From an uncultured Bacteroidales bacterium (lineage in GTDB: Bacteria > Bacteroidota > Bacteroidia > Bacteroidales > P3), in the NCBI GenBank assembly GCA_947168665.1, contig CAMVMX010000020.1, positions 1 through 45,475 on the forward strand: DNA of 45,475 nt, written 5' to 3'. Shown here one piece after another: positions 6,744 through 14,773 of this stretch. Each line of letters opens with the position of its first letter. The stretch's first letter is position 1. The notes below the pieces were generated by a model. The model had not been told where the DNA came from. It saw only the letters and a list, made by a program, of their open reading frames with translations, and ran no database searches. A program made the translations under genes and the position numbers.

Positions 6744-7163
6744 ATGTATATGAAACGTTCATTTAAATCTGTAGTTATGCTCATGGTGACGGTCACTATA
6801 TGTGGCATGGCTGGAGCGCAAAACAACAACGCAATGGAACAGAACCGTAAAAACCGTGTTGCCGACACTGTGAAAAGCGGCTATCAGAAGATTGAGGACG
6901 GTGTGGTCAAGGGTTATAAGGCAATAGAGGGTGGTGTGGTAAGTGGTTATACTGCCATCCAAGACGGAGTAGTAGAAGGCTTCACACGTATCAGCGATGC
7001 CTTCGTCAAGAAATTCCTCATGCGGGAGGGTGAAACATTTGAAGAGACCAAGGCTCGTATTGCCCGGGAGGAGGAAGAGTTGCGTTGCCAGAACGGGGAG
7101 CAAACAGATCAAAGCCGTGAACGATCCAACATTGTTAAAGAAAAAAATAGTATCAAGAAATAA
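6744..7163 (+). CDS. Exported protein with four exact 11-residue repeats
   Basis: With the start at 6744 (MYMKRSF; 6750 is equally possible) the protein has a signal peptide ending near AGAQ (residue 26). It then has four 11-residue repeats at residues 42-85, with G-aromatic pairs at 46/47, 57/58, 68/69 and 79/80, of the form GVVxGYxAIxDG. A charged C-terminal tail (GETFEETKARIAREEEEL) follows. Hendecad repeats of this kind form long amphipathic helices, as in synucleins and other membrane-surface binders, or 11-residue coiled coils. A similar GYKKIEDGVV pattern occurs in small proteins of other phyla, from memory. The function is unknown. It is the first gene of a two-gene operon with an outer-membrane barrel, 21 bases apart, ending in a terminator. 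Periplasmic location is inferred. Confidence 0.8.
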   Translation: MYMKRSFKSVVMLMVTVTICGMAGAQNNNAMEQNRKNRVADTVKSGYQKIEDGVVKGYKAIEGGVVSGYTAIQDGVVEGFTRISDAFVKKFLMREGETFEETKARIAREEEELRCQNGEQTDQSRERSNIVKEKNSIKK

Positions 7164-7184
7164 CCGTCAAAATTTTGTTCTAAA

Positions 7185-7670
7185 ATGAAGAAAAACATTT
7201 TTATCATCACAGCAATGCTTGCCGTTATGGGTACAGCAATGGCTCAGGAGACAGAGACAACGACCAACCGTATGTTTCGTACAGGCTATCGTGCCGACAT
7301 CCGGCTGGAGGCTAACACTTACAAGCAGTCGTTTATTAGCACTTCGCATGGCTACAGCTTTGGCAGCGGACTTTATATCGGAGGAGGTGCTGCGTTTGGA
7401 GTGGAGTATCAGCCCGGTTTCGAGTCAGATCCAGCCTATTTGTCGTCGCTGTTTGTAGACGGGAAGTATACATTGACACAATGGAGAGTGGCCCCCTTCG
7501 TCGCATTGCGCACTGGCTCCATCATCACGATTGAGGAGAACCCTGCCGGTCGATTCTTTGTCAATCCTGCCTTTGGTGTAGACTGGGGTCGCATCTCAAT
7601 CAAGGTTGGGTATGAATTCCAGACTTCGGCCGGTAGCATGGCCACCTTTGGTTTAGGTTTCAACTTCTGA
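7185..7670 (+). CDS. Small outer-membrane beta-barrel protein
   Basis: A 161-residue protein with a clear signal peptide (MKKNIFIITAMLAVMGTAMAQ) followed by alternating hydrophobic/polar strands, for example YSFGSGLYIGGGAAFGVEYQ and WRVAPFVALRTGSI. It ends in MATFGLGFNF, with the terminal aromatic residue typical of barrel proteins recognised by the BAM machinery. The length suits an eight-stranded barrel. It is the second gene of the operon with the 11-residue-repeat protein and is closed by a strong terminator. The two may work together at the outer membrane. No specific family is recognised beyond outer membrane beta-barrel. Confidence 0.82.
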   Translation: MKKNIFIITAMLAVMGTAMAQETETTTNRMFRTGYRADIRLEANTYKQSFISTSHGYSFGSGLYIGGGAAFGVEYQPGFESDPAYLSSLFVDGKYTLTQWRVAPFVALRTGSIITIEENPAGRFFVNPAFGVDWGRISIKVGYEFQTSAGSMATFGLGFNF

Positions 7671-7687
7671 TGTTGAAGGATTATTCT

Positions 7688-7717
7688 AAAGCCCTGCCTT
7701 GTTGGTGGGGCTTTTTT
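7688..7717 (+). terminator. Rho-independent terminator
   Basis: AAAGCCC pairs with GGGCTTT around a short loop and runs into seven T's (7712-7718). It starts 17 bases after the barrel gene's stop and closes the 6744-7670 operon. Confidence 0.88.
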
Positions 7718-7782
7718 TGTTCTGTATGGTATATCAATTATCCTGTTTGGTACGGAGGGTGCCGTATTACTATTATAATGTA

Positions 7783-7790
7783 TATCTTTG
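7783..7790 (+). promoter_or_regulatory. -7 promoter box before the broken DUF5686 gene
   Basis: TATCTTTG lies 8 bases before the ATG at 7799. No good -33 element is seen at the expected distance. The promoter appears to have outlived the gene. Confidence 0.5.
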
Positions 7791-7798
7791 CAAAGGTT

Positions 7799-8290
7799 AT
7801 GAATAAAAAACTGATTGTACTAATTACTATTCTGCTCCCTATAATTGTGGGAGCCCAGCAGATGCCGCCCGTCACAGGAGCCGAAGAAGGAGTGGTGGTG
7901 GACGTGAGAACTGGTGAGCCCATACCATTCGCCCAAGTGGTCTTTGTCGGGTCGAAAGTGGGTACGACTGTTGAAACGTCAGGCCATTTTAAGGTAGAGA
8001 ACCGGCAGGGGTTCGTCTCTCTCATGGTTGGATTTGTGGGCTATAAGAAACAAATCCTCACTTTGCAGGCTAACCGCGTGACAAGTGGTTTGCGAATAGA
8101 GTTGGAGCCAGATGTTTATAATCTTGGTGAGGTGAAGGTCACCGCTTCACGCCGCAAAGGACACTACAGTCGACACAACAATCCTGCCGTTGACTTGGTG
8201 AACGATGTGATTGCAAACAAGGAGGTCATGCGTCCGCAAAAAGACACAACATGGACAGAGTATGAGAAGACTATTCTTGCCACCATGTGA
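7799..8290 (+). pseudogene. N-terminal remnant of a DUF5686 / CarboxypepD_reg-like protein
   Basis: A 163-residue open frame with a signal peptide (MNKKLIVLITILLPIIVGAQ), a carboxypeptidase-regulatory-like beta domain (VVDVRTGEPIPFAQVVFVG through MVGFVGYKKQI) and the segment NNPAVDLVNDVIANKE followed by YEKTIL. That segment is the hallmark junction into DUF5686 outer-membrane proteins. Such proteins usually have around 800 residues. Here the frame stops right after YEKTILATM, and what follows belongs to an unrelated barrel C-terminus in another frame. A large deletion is the simplest explanation. A truncated product could still be exported but would lack the membrane part. Confidence 0.75.
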
Positions 8291-8502
8291 TTGATGTTGA
8301 TGCTATCACGGGACATGAGACTTTTGCCATGGCCGACAGCCATTCTGGGTTTGGTGCCGTGATTGGCTATGAACTGCCGTGTGGCTTTTTTATCGATTTT
8401 ACAGCCCAGATGGCTCTCACGGATTTGCTGGCTTTTGACCACAACGATGGTATGTGGGTGCGTCCGTTGAAGTCGACGCTCGGTCTTGGATGGCGTTTCT
8501 GA
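8266..8502 (+). pseudogene. C-terminal remnant of an outer-membrane barrel protein
   Basis: In a frame different from the preceding fragment, an open stretch reads HHVIDVDAITGHETFAMADS, FGAVIGYELPCGFFIDFTAQ, then VRPLKSTLGLGWRF and a stop. Alternating strands and a terminal aromatic residue mark the last strands of a barrel protein. There is no start codon before the homologous part except a GTG at 8287 formed at the junction. It seems fused by deletion to the DUF5686 remnant, with the joint between about 8272 and 8290. It does not look like the C-terminus of DUF5686. Confidence 0.6.
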
Positions 8503-8536
8503 AATACCCGGGCGATGCCAACGAGTTGGCTCGTTT

Positions 8537-10366
8537 TCATCCGTCAGTATTTTTACTGGCAAAGTAGGCGATGATGGCTTTGGCTTTGGCGGGGCCTACC
8601 ACTTTGGCGAGGTCGGCCTCGGTCTGGAGGCGCACCTCTTTTAGGCTGCCGAATTTGAGCAGGAGGTCGCGGGCGGTCTTCTCGCCGATGCCGGGAATGT
8701 CGGTGAGGGCGGTGCGGAAGGTGCCTTTGCTGCGTTTGTCTTTGTGGAAGGTGATGGCGAAGCGGTGCACCTCGTTCTGCAGGTTCTCCAGCATGTGGAA
8801 GAGTGGGTCGGTGGGTTTGAGTCCCACCACCTGTGGCGGGAAGCCGTAGAGGAGTTCGGAGGTGTGGTGGCGGTCGTCCTTGGCCAGGCCTGCTATGGGG
8901 ATTTCGAGATGCAGCTGGTCTTGTATCACCTGCCGTGCTACTTCCATCTGTCCTTGTCCGCCGTCCACTACCAACAGTTGTGGTAGGGGCTGTCCCTCGT
9001 CCGACAGGCGTTTGTAGCGGCGGTAAATCACCTCGGCCATCGAGGCATAGTCGTCGGGTCCCTCGACAGTCTTGATATTATATTTGCGGTACTCCTTGCG
9101 GTTGGGCTTGCCATTGGTGAAACGCACCATGGCTGCCACGGGGTAGGCACCCTGAATGTTTGAGTTGTCGAAGCACTCGATGTTGACAGGCAGCATGGGG
9201 AGGTTCAGTGCCTTCTGGATGCGCTCCAGCAGATGCTGGTTGCGGCGCGAGGGGTCGGCCTCGTCGGGGTTTACCAGGGCGCGCTGGTGGCGACATTGGA
9301 GCTGGTAGGCCTTCACGTTGCGCATGGAGAGTTCGAGCAGCTGCAGCCGGTCGCCGCGTGTGGGGATGGTCTGTTTGAGGTATTCCTCGGGCAGGTCGGG
9401 CACGGCGATGGGCAGCACGGCCTCGCGGGCAGTGCTCTCGGTGCGCTCGTGGAGGGTGGGGATGGCGGTGGAGAGAATCTCCTCGTCGGTCTCGTCGAGC
9501 TGTTTCTTCACCTCGTGCGAGAAACTGTAGATGATGCTGCCGTTCTTGATGCGCATCATGTTGACGTAGGCATACTTCTCGTCCGACACAATGCCGAACA
9601 CATCCACATCCTTCACGCTGGTGTTGACCACCGTGGAGCGGCTCTGATACTCCTCAAGGCGGCGGATGCGGCGTTTCATCACCTCGGCCTCCTCAAAGCG
9701 CAGCTGGTCGGCCAGCGACAGCATCTCGTGCTTCATCTCCTCCACGATGTCGGCAAAGTTGCCTTTCAATATATTGCGTATGTTTTCGATGTCGGCCATA
9801 TACTCCTCGTGGCTTTGCAGTCCGGCGCAGGGGGCTTTGCACAGGCCTATCTGATGCTTCATGCAGGGGCGTTTCTGCATGGTGTTGCATTTGCGGTAAG
9901 AGAAAAGTTGGTCGATGATGTCCTGCAGCTCGCGCAGGATGCGCTGGTTGGGATAGGGGCCGAAGTATTGGCCTCGGTGCTGGTGGTTGCGGGTGAAGAG
10001 CAGCCGGGGGTATTCCTCGTCGGTGATGCAGAGATAGGGATAGGTCTTGTCGTCCTTCAGCATGCTGTTATAGCGGGGCTGATAACGCTTGATGAGGTTG
10101 TTCTCCAGCAGGAGGGCATCGACCTCGGTGGCCACCACCGTGACACGGATGTCGTAGATGTGGCGCACCAGCATCTTGATTTTGGCGCTCTTGTCCTCAT
10201 AGTGCGAGAAGTAGGAGCTGACGCGCCGCTGCAGATTGCGCGCCTTGCCCACATAGATGACTGTCCCCGACTCGTCGAGGTGTTGATACACGCCGGGCGT
10301 TTCGGGGATAGTCTTCAGCCGCATGGCAATGCGGTCGATATTCTTGTTGATGGAGGCATCAATCAT
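8537..10366 (-). CDS. uvrC: Excinuclease ABC subunit C
   Basis: UvrC makes the two cuts flanking a DNA lesion in nucleotide excision repair. The 609-residue protein has the GIY-YIG nuclease at the N-terminus (PGVYQHL, VIYVGKARNLQRRVSSYF), a Cys-rich segment (CNTMQKRPCMKHQIGLCKAPC), a UVR helix pair (DQLRFEEAEVMKRRIRRLEEY), the RNase H-like second nuclease (IECFDNSNIQGAYPVAAMV, LLVVDGGQGQM) and C-terminal helix-hairpin-helices (LTDIPGIGEKTARDLLLKFG). Length and motifs are normal. The gene starts with the ATG directly abutting the TAG of the gldH-like gene, so translation is probably coupled and it belongs to the asd-gldH-uvrC unit. Confidence 0.98.
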   Translation of the reverse strand: MIDASINKNIDRIAMRLKTIPETPGVYQHLDESGTVIYVGKARNLQRRVSSYFSHYEDKSAKIKMLVRHIYDIRVTVVATEVDALLLENNLIKRYQPRYNSMLKDDKTYPYLCITDEEYPRLLFTRNHQHRGQYFGPYPNQRILRELQDIIDQLFSYRKCNTMQKRPCMKHQIGLCKAPCAGLQSHEEYMADIENIRNILKGNFADIVEEMKHEMLSLADQLRFEEAEVMKRRIRRLEEYQSRSTVVNTSVKDVDVFGIVSDEKYAYVNMMRIKNGSIIYSFSHEVKKQLDETDEEILSTAIPTLHERTESTAREAVLPIAVPDLPEEYLKQTIPTRGDRLQLLELSMRNVKAYQLQCRHQRALVNPDEADPSRRNQHLLERIQKALNLPMLPVNIECFDNSNIQGAYPVAAMVRFTNGKPNRKEYRKYNIKTVEGPDDYASMAEVIYRRYKRLSDEGQPLPQLLVVDGGQGQMEVARQVIQDQLHLEIPIAGLAKDDRHHTSELLYGFPPQVVGLKPTDPLFHMLENLQNEVHRFAITFHKDKRSKGTFRTALTDIPGIGEKTARDLLLKFGSLKEVRLQTEADLAKVVGPAKAKAIIAYFASKNTDG

Positions 10367-10870
10367 CTACTCGGGGTATTCGAGTTTGGCCTTTTGGATA
10401 TTGAAGTGGAGCGACTGGATGCCGCGGATTTCATACTTGTTGGTGCGCTGGCTGATTTCGATAGTGTGTGTGCCCGTGGTGTTGAAGAAGTAGAACTGGC
10501 GCACCGTTTGCGTGGCGGTCAGGGTGCCGTCGGGGTTGGTGTGGGCAAGCCACGAACCCTCGGCATTGCGGAGTATGAGTGTGCTGAACAGGGTGCGCTT
10601 CTCGGTCGATGGGCTTTCGATCGTCATGGTAATCGGGACGGCGGGTTCGTGATAGCGCGAAGTGTCGACAGTGACGCTTACTACAAAGTTGTAGCAGTCT
10701 TCCGTATTGGGAGCCTCTACCTGGAATTTCTCGGGATTGAACCGCATCCAGGTGTCGGACTGGAAGGTGCGGGTTTCGTCGAGGAGGGTTTTCCGTCCGC
10801 AGGAGCCGAGGACGGCGAGACATATCAGCGAGCCGAGGATGGCGCGGAATGTGAATGAGTGTTTTTGCAT
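10367..10870 (-). CDS. gldH: GldH-like gliding motility lipoprotein
   Basis: A 167-residue lipoprotein. The signal peptide ends in a lipobox (LAVLGSC, Cys at residue 24), and the mature part, with SDTWMRFNPEKFQVEAPNTE and a beta-rich C-terminus (QFYFFNTTGTHTIEISQR), has the pattern of GldH. In gliding Bacteroidota GldH is needed for motility and T9SS function, but it is also kept in non-gliding species. Its location in the inner or outer membrane leaflet cannot be judged from sequence. It lies between asd (9-base gap) and uvrC (no gap), all on the minus strand. The family assignment rests on the general pattern and length. Confidence 0.75.
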   Translation of the reverse strand: MQKHSFTFRAILGSLICLAVLGSCGRKTLLDETRTFQSDTWMRFNPEKFQVEAPNTEDCYNFVVSVTVDTSRYHEPAVPITMTIESPSTEKRTLFSTLILRNAEGSWLAHTNPDGTLTATQTVRQFYFFNTTGTHTIEISQRTNKYEIRGIQSLHFNIQKAKLEYPE

Positions 10871-10879
10871 GGGTGTGGC

Positions 10880-11920
10880 TTATTTGTTGGTGAGGGCTTG
10901 GAGAATCTGTATGGCGTTGGTGGCGGCTCCTTTGCGCAGGTTGTCGGCCACCACCCACAAGTTGAGGGTGCGGGGCTGCGAGGGGTCGCGGCGCACACGT
11001 CCCACGAACACCTCGTCGCGGTGGTGGGCCATGACGGGGGTGGGGTAGAGGTTGTGCGAAGGGTCGTCGCAGAGTATCACGCCCGGAGTAGAAGCCAGGA
11101 GGCTGTTGACCTCGGCAATGTCAAACTCCTCGGTAAACTCCACGTTGGCCGACTCGCTGTGGCCGCCCACCACCGGCACACGGGCCACGGTGGCGGATAC
11201 CCTGATGTCGGGCGAGCGGAGTATCTTGCGCGTCTCGTTGACCAGCTTCTCCTCCTCGGTAGTGTAGCCGTCGGGCAGGAAGTCACCGCCGTGTGGAAAC
11301 AGGTTGCGGAATATCTGGTTGGGGTAGGCGGGCTGATAGTCCTGGCCCAGCTCCCGCTCCATAGACTTCCGCAGCGACGAACTCTCGACATCGTGTTCGG
11401 CGAAGTAGGCCTCCTCGGCCTCCAGCTGGCGCACGGCCTTGATGCCGGTGCCGGTGATGCTTTGATAGGTCGACACCACCAGGCGGCGGATGTGGTAGCG
11501 GCTGTGCAACCGCGATAGGGCCAGCACCAGTTGTATCGTAGAGCAGTTGGGGTTGGCAATGATGCGGGTGGCGGGGGTGACGGTGTCCATATTGATTTCG
11601 GGCACCACGAGGGGTACGTCGTCGTGCATGCGCCAGCACGATGAGTTGTCAATCACCGTGCAGCCCGTCTCGGCAAAGAGGGGGGCATACTGGCGCGAGG
11701 TGGCAGCCCCGGCCGAAAAGACGGCATACTGAGGCCGTGCGGCGATGGCGTCCTCCACACTCATCACGGTCAGTTGCTGACCGCCGAAATCTATCTGTTT
11801 CCCCACCGACTTGGGCGAGGCGGCGGCCAGCACATCGCAGTGGGCAAAGCCCCGTTCCTGCAGCACCTGCAGCATCACGCCGCCCACCAGTCCGGTGGCT
11901 CCTACAACAGCAATTTTCAT
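10880..11920 (-). CDS. asd: Aspartate-semialdehyde dehydrogenase
   Basis: Converts aspartyl phosphate to aspartate semialdehyde with NADPH, for lysine/diaminopimelate, threonine and methionine synthesis. The preferred start at 11920 gives 346 residues beginning MKIAVVGATGLVGGVML, the dinucleotide-binding motif. An upstream ATG at 11974 would add 18 residues with no family support. The catalytic cysteine is in NPNCSTIQ (C126) and the acid/base histidine in GGHSESANVEF (H254). Length and motifs are typical. It leads an asd-gldH-uvrC gene string. No clear promoter box is visible in the 141-base gap before it, so it could also be read from the upstream gene. Confidence 0.97.
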   Translation of the reverse strand: MKIAVVGATGLVGGVMLQVLQERGFAHCDVLAAASPKSVGKQIDFGGQQLTVMSVEDAIAARPQYAVFSAGAATSRQYAPLFAETGCTVIDNSSCWRMHDDVPLVVPEINMDTVTPATRIIANPNCSTIQLVLALSRLHSRYHIRRLVVSTYQSITGTGIKAVRQLEAEEAYFAEHDVESSSLRKSMERELGQDYQPAYPNQIFRNLFPHGGDFLPDGYTTEEEKLVNETRKILRSPDIRVSATVARVPVVGGHSESANVEFTEEFDIAEVNSLLASTPGVILCDDPSHNLYPTPVMAHHRDEVFVGRVRRDPSQPRTLNLWVVADNLRKGAATNAIQILQALTNK

Positions 11921-12061
11921 TCTCTCAGTTTTCTTGGGTTGGGTTCTAATTATCAGTTTGATTTGTGTCCCCATGCGGGAGTATCTCTTGGGGAATATCT
12001 ATCGGTGTCCGCTCGGGACGATGCAATCGTGGCGCAACGACACTGACGCGCTCAGGCATAA

Positions 12062-14404
12062 CTATCTGATGAGTGTCACGGTGCCTTTCAGCTCCTGCGT
12101 CATCAAGGGTTCGAGCGAGTTGCGGTAACGCATAATGTAGACATAGGTGCCCTGCGGGCAAGGTTGTCCGTGCATGTCGTTGCCGTCCCAGTAGCCGCCG
12201 GGGCATTCGAAATAGGACACCTGCTGCCCATGGCGGTTATAGACCCACACATAGATGTCGGTCACATTGCCTTGGATATAGGGCATGAAGCGGTTGTTCT
12301 CGTCCTTGCCGGGGGTGAACACATTGGGGACAAACTCGGATATACGGTGGAGGGGGATGACCACCTTTGAGGTGTCGTCGCAGCCGTAGTCGTTGTGCAC
12401 CGCCAGGCACACGTCGATGCTGTCCACTCCGCTCAGGGGGAAGATGACGCTGGTTTGCGGGTCGGTGCTGGTGCGGCCGTAGGGCAGCAGCCACACGCGG
12501 CTGTCGTGACCGTAGCTGAGGTCGGTGAGGTCGATAGTCAGCTGGTCGATGGTGGCCACTTCGGGCGAGTGGCCTATGATGGATTTCATGGGGATGAAGC
12601 TGAAGTCGAGGGTGACGATGCTGTCGCAGCCCCATTCATTCTTCAGCACCACGGTGTCCTGCTGGCGGGTTTCGGTGTTGTTCGTGCTGTAGGTCCGTCC
12701 GTTGAGCCAGGTGTAGGGCTTGCAGTCCGTAACATAGTCGACCGAGTGGCTGAGATCCGACACTATAAGGTGCAGGTGGCGGGTGCTGTCGCACTCGGTG
12801 ACGGAGTAGTAGTGGCGGCTCGTGTCGACAGGGTTGCTGAAGGTCATGCCGCACCAGTTGTACGAGTCGCCACGGCAGATGCCGGCGGTGTCGTAAAAGT
12901 TATAGTTGGGGTAGGTGGTGATGAGGATGCTGTCGTAGTTGTTGCAGCCGTTGGTGAACGAGGCGGTGCAGTAAATCCAGGTGGAGTCGATGTGGTTCTC
13001 GACCATGACGCCCGTCTGGTCGTTGAGCATGGCGCTGTTGCCGTTGACGGTCAGCGCGCTGGCCGGCATAACCACCCGCTCGCCGTTGACCTCCTTCACG
13101 GCACTCCAGCCGCAGGAGTCGAGCACCTGGCTCTCCGGGAAGTTCAGATTGATGGTGGTGCGCTCGCCCTCGCATATTTCAATGTCCTCCGACAGCAGGC
13201 TCATGTCCCTCGTGGTGTCTATGCCCACAACAATGGTGTCGCGCATGCTCTGTCCGTCCAGTCCGTACCAGTAGCCGTTGGCCCCCTGGTAGGCGCATTT
13301 CACCAAGTAGCGGGTTGGGCGTTTAGGGCTGACTTTCACGTCGGTGCGGCTCTCGTTGAGGTATACGCCGTTGGTGTCTTGGGGGTTGGCGGTGAACTCG
13401 ACCGAGTCGATGATGTTGCCGTTGGCATCCTCAATCAGGCGCCACCAGCTGGTGTTGCTGGCCGTCTCGCCCTGGGGAGTGAATCGCCAGGCCTCGTAGG
13501 AGGTCTCGCCTGTCCAGGGCACAGCGCTGTCGCCACGCCCGGGAGCCACAAAGGCACCTGGCGAGTTGGGCAGGATATAATAAGAGGGCTGACCATGGTA
13601 GTCGAACTCGTGGTAGTGGCTGACCTGTGTGGTGCCGGTGGAGTTTTGAATGCCGATCAAGCCTTCGCCCTCGTTGGCCGTGGCACAGCATGCGCGGTGT
13701 TTCACATGCACCTCGATGATGTTGGTGCCCTCGTAGCATACTATCTGGTAGGTGGAACGTGCGTTCTGGTGCGCTGACCACATATATTGAGGGACTCCGT
13801 TCACGCTTGCGCAGAGATAGCGGCAAGGGTATTCGCCGCCCACATAGCGGAACATGCCCTGCGTGGACGACAGCCCTCCGCCCGGGTCGATGTCCTCATA
13901 AACGCCGTATATGGCGTTCTTCTCAGGGAATAAAGTGTTAGGGATGGGGAGCGCGTTGTAGTAACGGTACTCGCAGTGTTGCCCGACCCGGGTGAGATCG
14001 AAGCTCACAATTCCGTTAGAGCCCACTACGGCCTGGGTGTATGGGATGCCGAAGAACATGAATGTGAAAGGGAAGGATATGGCCGCGTTCTCCCACGCGT
14101 CGTCGCTACTGATGTTGAGGCGCGACCCGGCATGGAACGTCGTGTCGACCGGGTTGTAGGGAATGGACTCAACGGTGTATGTCCCGTTGAAGTGCTGCGT
14201 GGTGATGAACGACGAGCAGTGCAGCACCAGCGAGCCGTTGGTGCAGTTGACCAGGGTGTCCCACCCGTTCTGGACGCAAAGGGCCGACTGCTCATGGTCG
14301 TATTTTGCGTCGATTGTGATTTCGGGACACTGGGCTCGGCCAACTCCCGCAAGGGCGAGGATGAGCCACAGCGTTGCCAGGTTTCTGTGTAGCGGATGCT
14401 TCAT
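12062..14404 (-). CDS. T9SS type B cargo protein (gliding motility C-terminal domain)
   Basis: A 780-residue secreted protein. A signal peptide (LATLWLILALAGVGRAQ) is followed by a beta-rich body with many Cys and Asp-Thr-rich segments. A module around residues 90-270 (FPFTFMFFGIPYTQAVVGSNGIVSF) resembles a nidogen/lectin-like extracellular domain. About residues 500-600 hold CDS(T/I) repeats such as CDSTRHLHLIVSDL. The last 90 residues form the gliding-motility-associated C-terminal domain: FVPNVFTPGKDENNRF, VYNRHGQQV, YWDGNDMHGQPCPQGTYVY. That domain is the type B signal for T9SS export. The ligand or role is unknown, and adhesion or matrix function is plausible. No promoter box was found in the gap upstream. 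Confidence 0.88.
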   Translation of the reverse strand: MKHPLHRNLATLWLILALAGVGRAQCPEITIDAKYDHEQSALCVQNGWDTLVNCTNGSLVLHCSSFITTQHFNGTYTVESIPYNPVDTTFHAGSRLNISSDDAWENAAISFPFTFMFFGIPYTQAVVGSNGIVSFDLTRVGQHCEYRYYNALPIPNTLFPEKNAIYGVYEDIDPGGGLSSTQGMFRYVGGEYPCRYLCASVNGVPQYMWSAHQNARSTYQIVCYEGTNIIEVHVKHRACCATANEGEGLIGIQNSTGTTQVSHYHEFDYHGQPSYYILPNSPGAFVAPGRGDSAVPWTGETSYEAWRFTPQGETASNTSWWRLIEDANGNIIDSVEFTANPQDTNGVYLNESRTDVKVSPKRPTRYLVKCAYQGANGYWYGLDGQSMRDTIVVGIDTTRDMSLLSEDIEICEGERTTINLNFPESQVLDSCGWSAVKEVNGERVVMPASALTVNGNSAMLNDQTGVMVENHIDSTWIYCTASFTNGCNNYDSILITTYPNYNFYDTAGICRGDSYNWCGMTFSNPVDTSRHYYSVTECDSTRHLHLIVSDLSHSVDYVTDCKPYTWLNGRTYSTNNTETRQQDTVVLKNEWGCDSIVTLDFSFIPMKSIIGHSPEVATIDQLTIDLTDLSYGHDSRVWLLPYGRTSTDPQTSVIFPLSGVDSIDVCLAVHNDYGCDDTSKVVIPLHRISEFVPNVFTPGKDENNRFMPYIQGNVTDIYVWVYNRHGQQVSYFECPGGYWDGNDMHGQPCPQGTYVYIMRYRNSLEPLMTQELKGTVTLIR

Positions 14405-14711
14405 TGTCGGACTTGTTTATTGTCGAGTGTTGTTGATACTTGCCATTAACGGACTTTGTATTTATATATTGTGTCCGTGGCAGCATTTATGACGCGGATG
14501 TGCCGTTTTGTTACGGTTATTTATGTTTTTTTAGGATTTCTGTGCCTGTCTGCGCCTCGTCGGGCTGTGTCTGGGGCCGCTCGTGCGGCGGCGCGGCCGC
14601 GGCCGTCGTCGGGACGTTTGTCCCGGAGCGCGGGTTGAAGTGCCAAAGGTGTGGAATTGAAAAGGCGTCGGCCGAGCGAAGTCAGGGCGATGGGCGGGGG
14701 GCGCGGGAGGG
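14405..14711. other. Intergenic gap, no gene seen
   Basis: This gap separates the start of the type B cargo gene from the terminator of the pyrophosphatase gene. It includes a very GC-rich block (about 14575-14625, with GGCGGCGCGGCCGC) with local dyad symmetry. No TAnnTTTG box pointing at the minus-strand cargo gene and no credible small gene was found. Confidence 0.5.
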
Positions 14712-14751
14712 AAAAAACATCCGGGTGTCCTGCTGCGGGGACACCCGGATG
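14712..14751 (-). terminator. Rho-independent terminator of the pyrophosphatase gene
   Basis: On the minus strand, ATCCGGGTGTCC pairs perfectly with GGACACCCGGAT (14719-14730 and 14739-14750) and is followed by six T's (complement of 14712-14717). It begins 24 bases after the gene's stop. Confidence 0.92.
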
Positions 14752-14773
14752 GTGCGTGTAATGCCGCGGAGGG

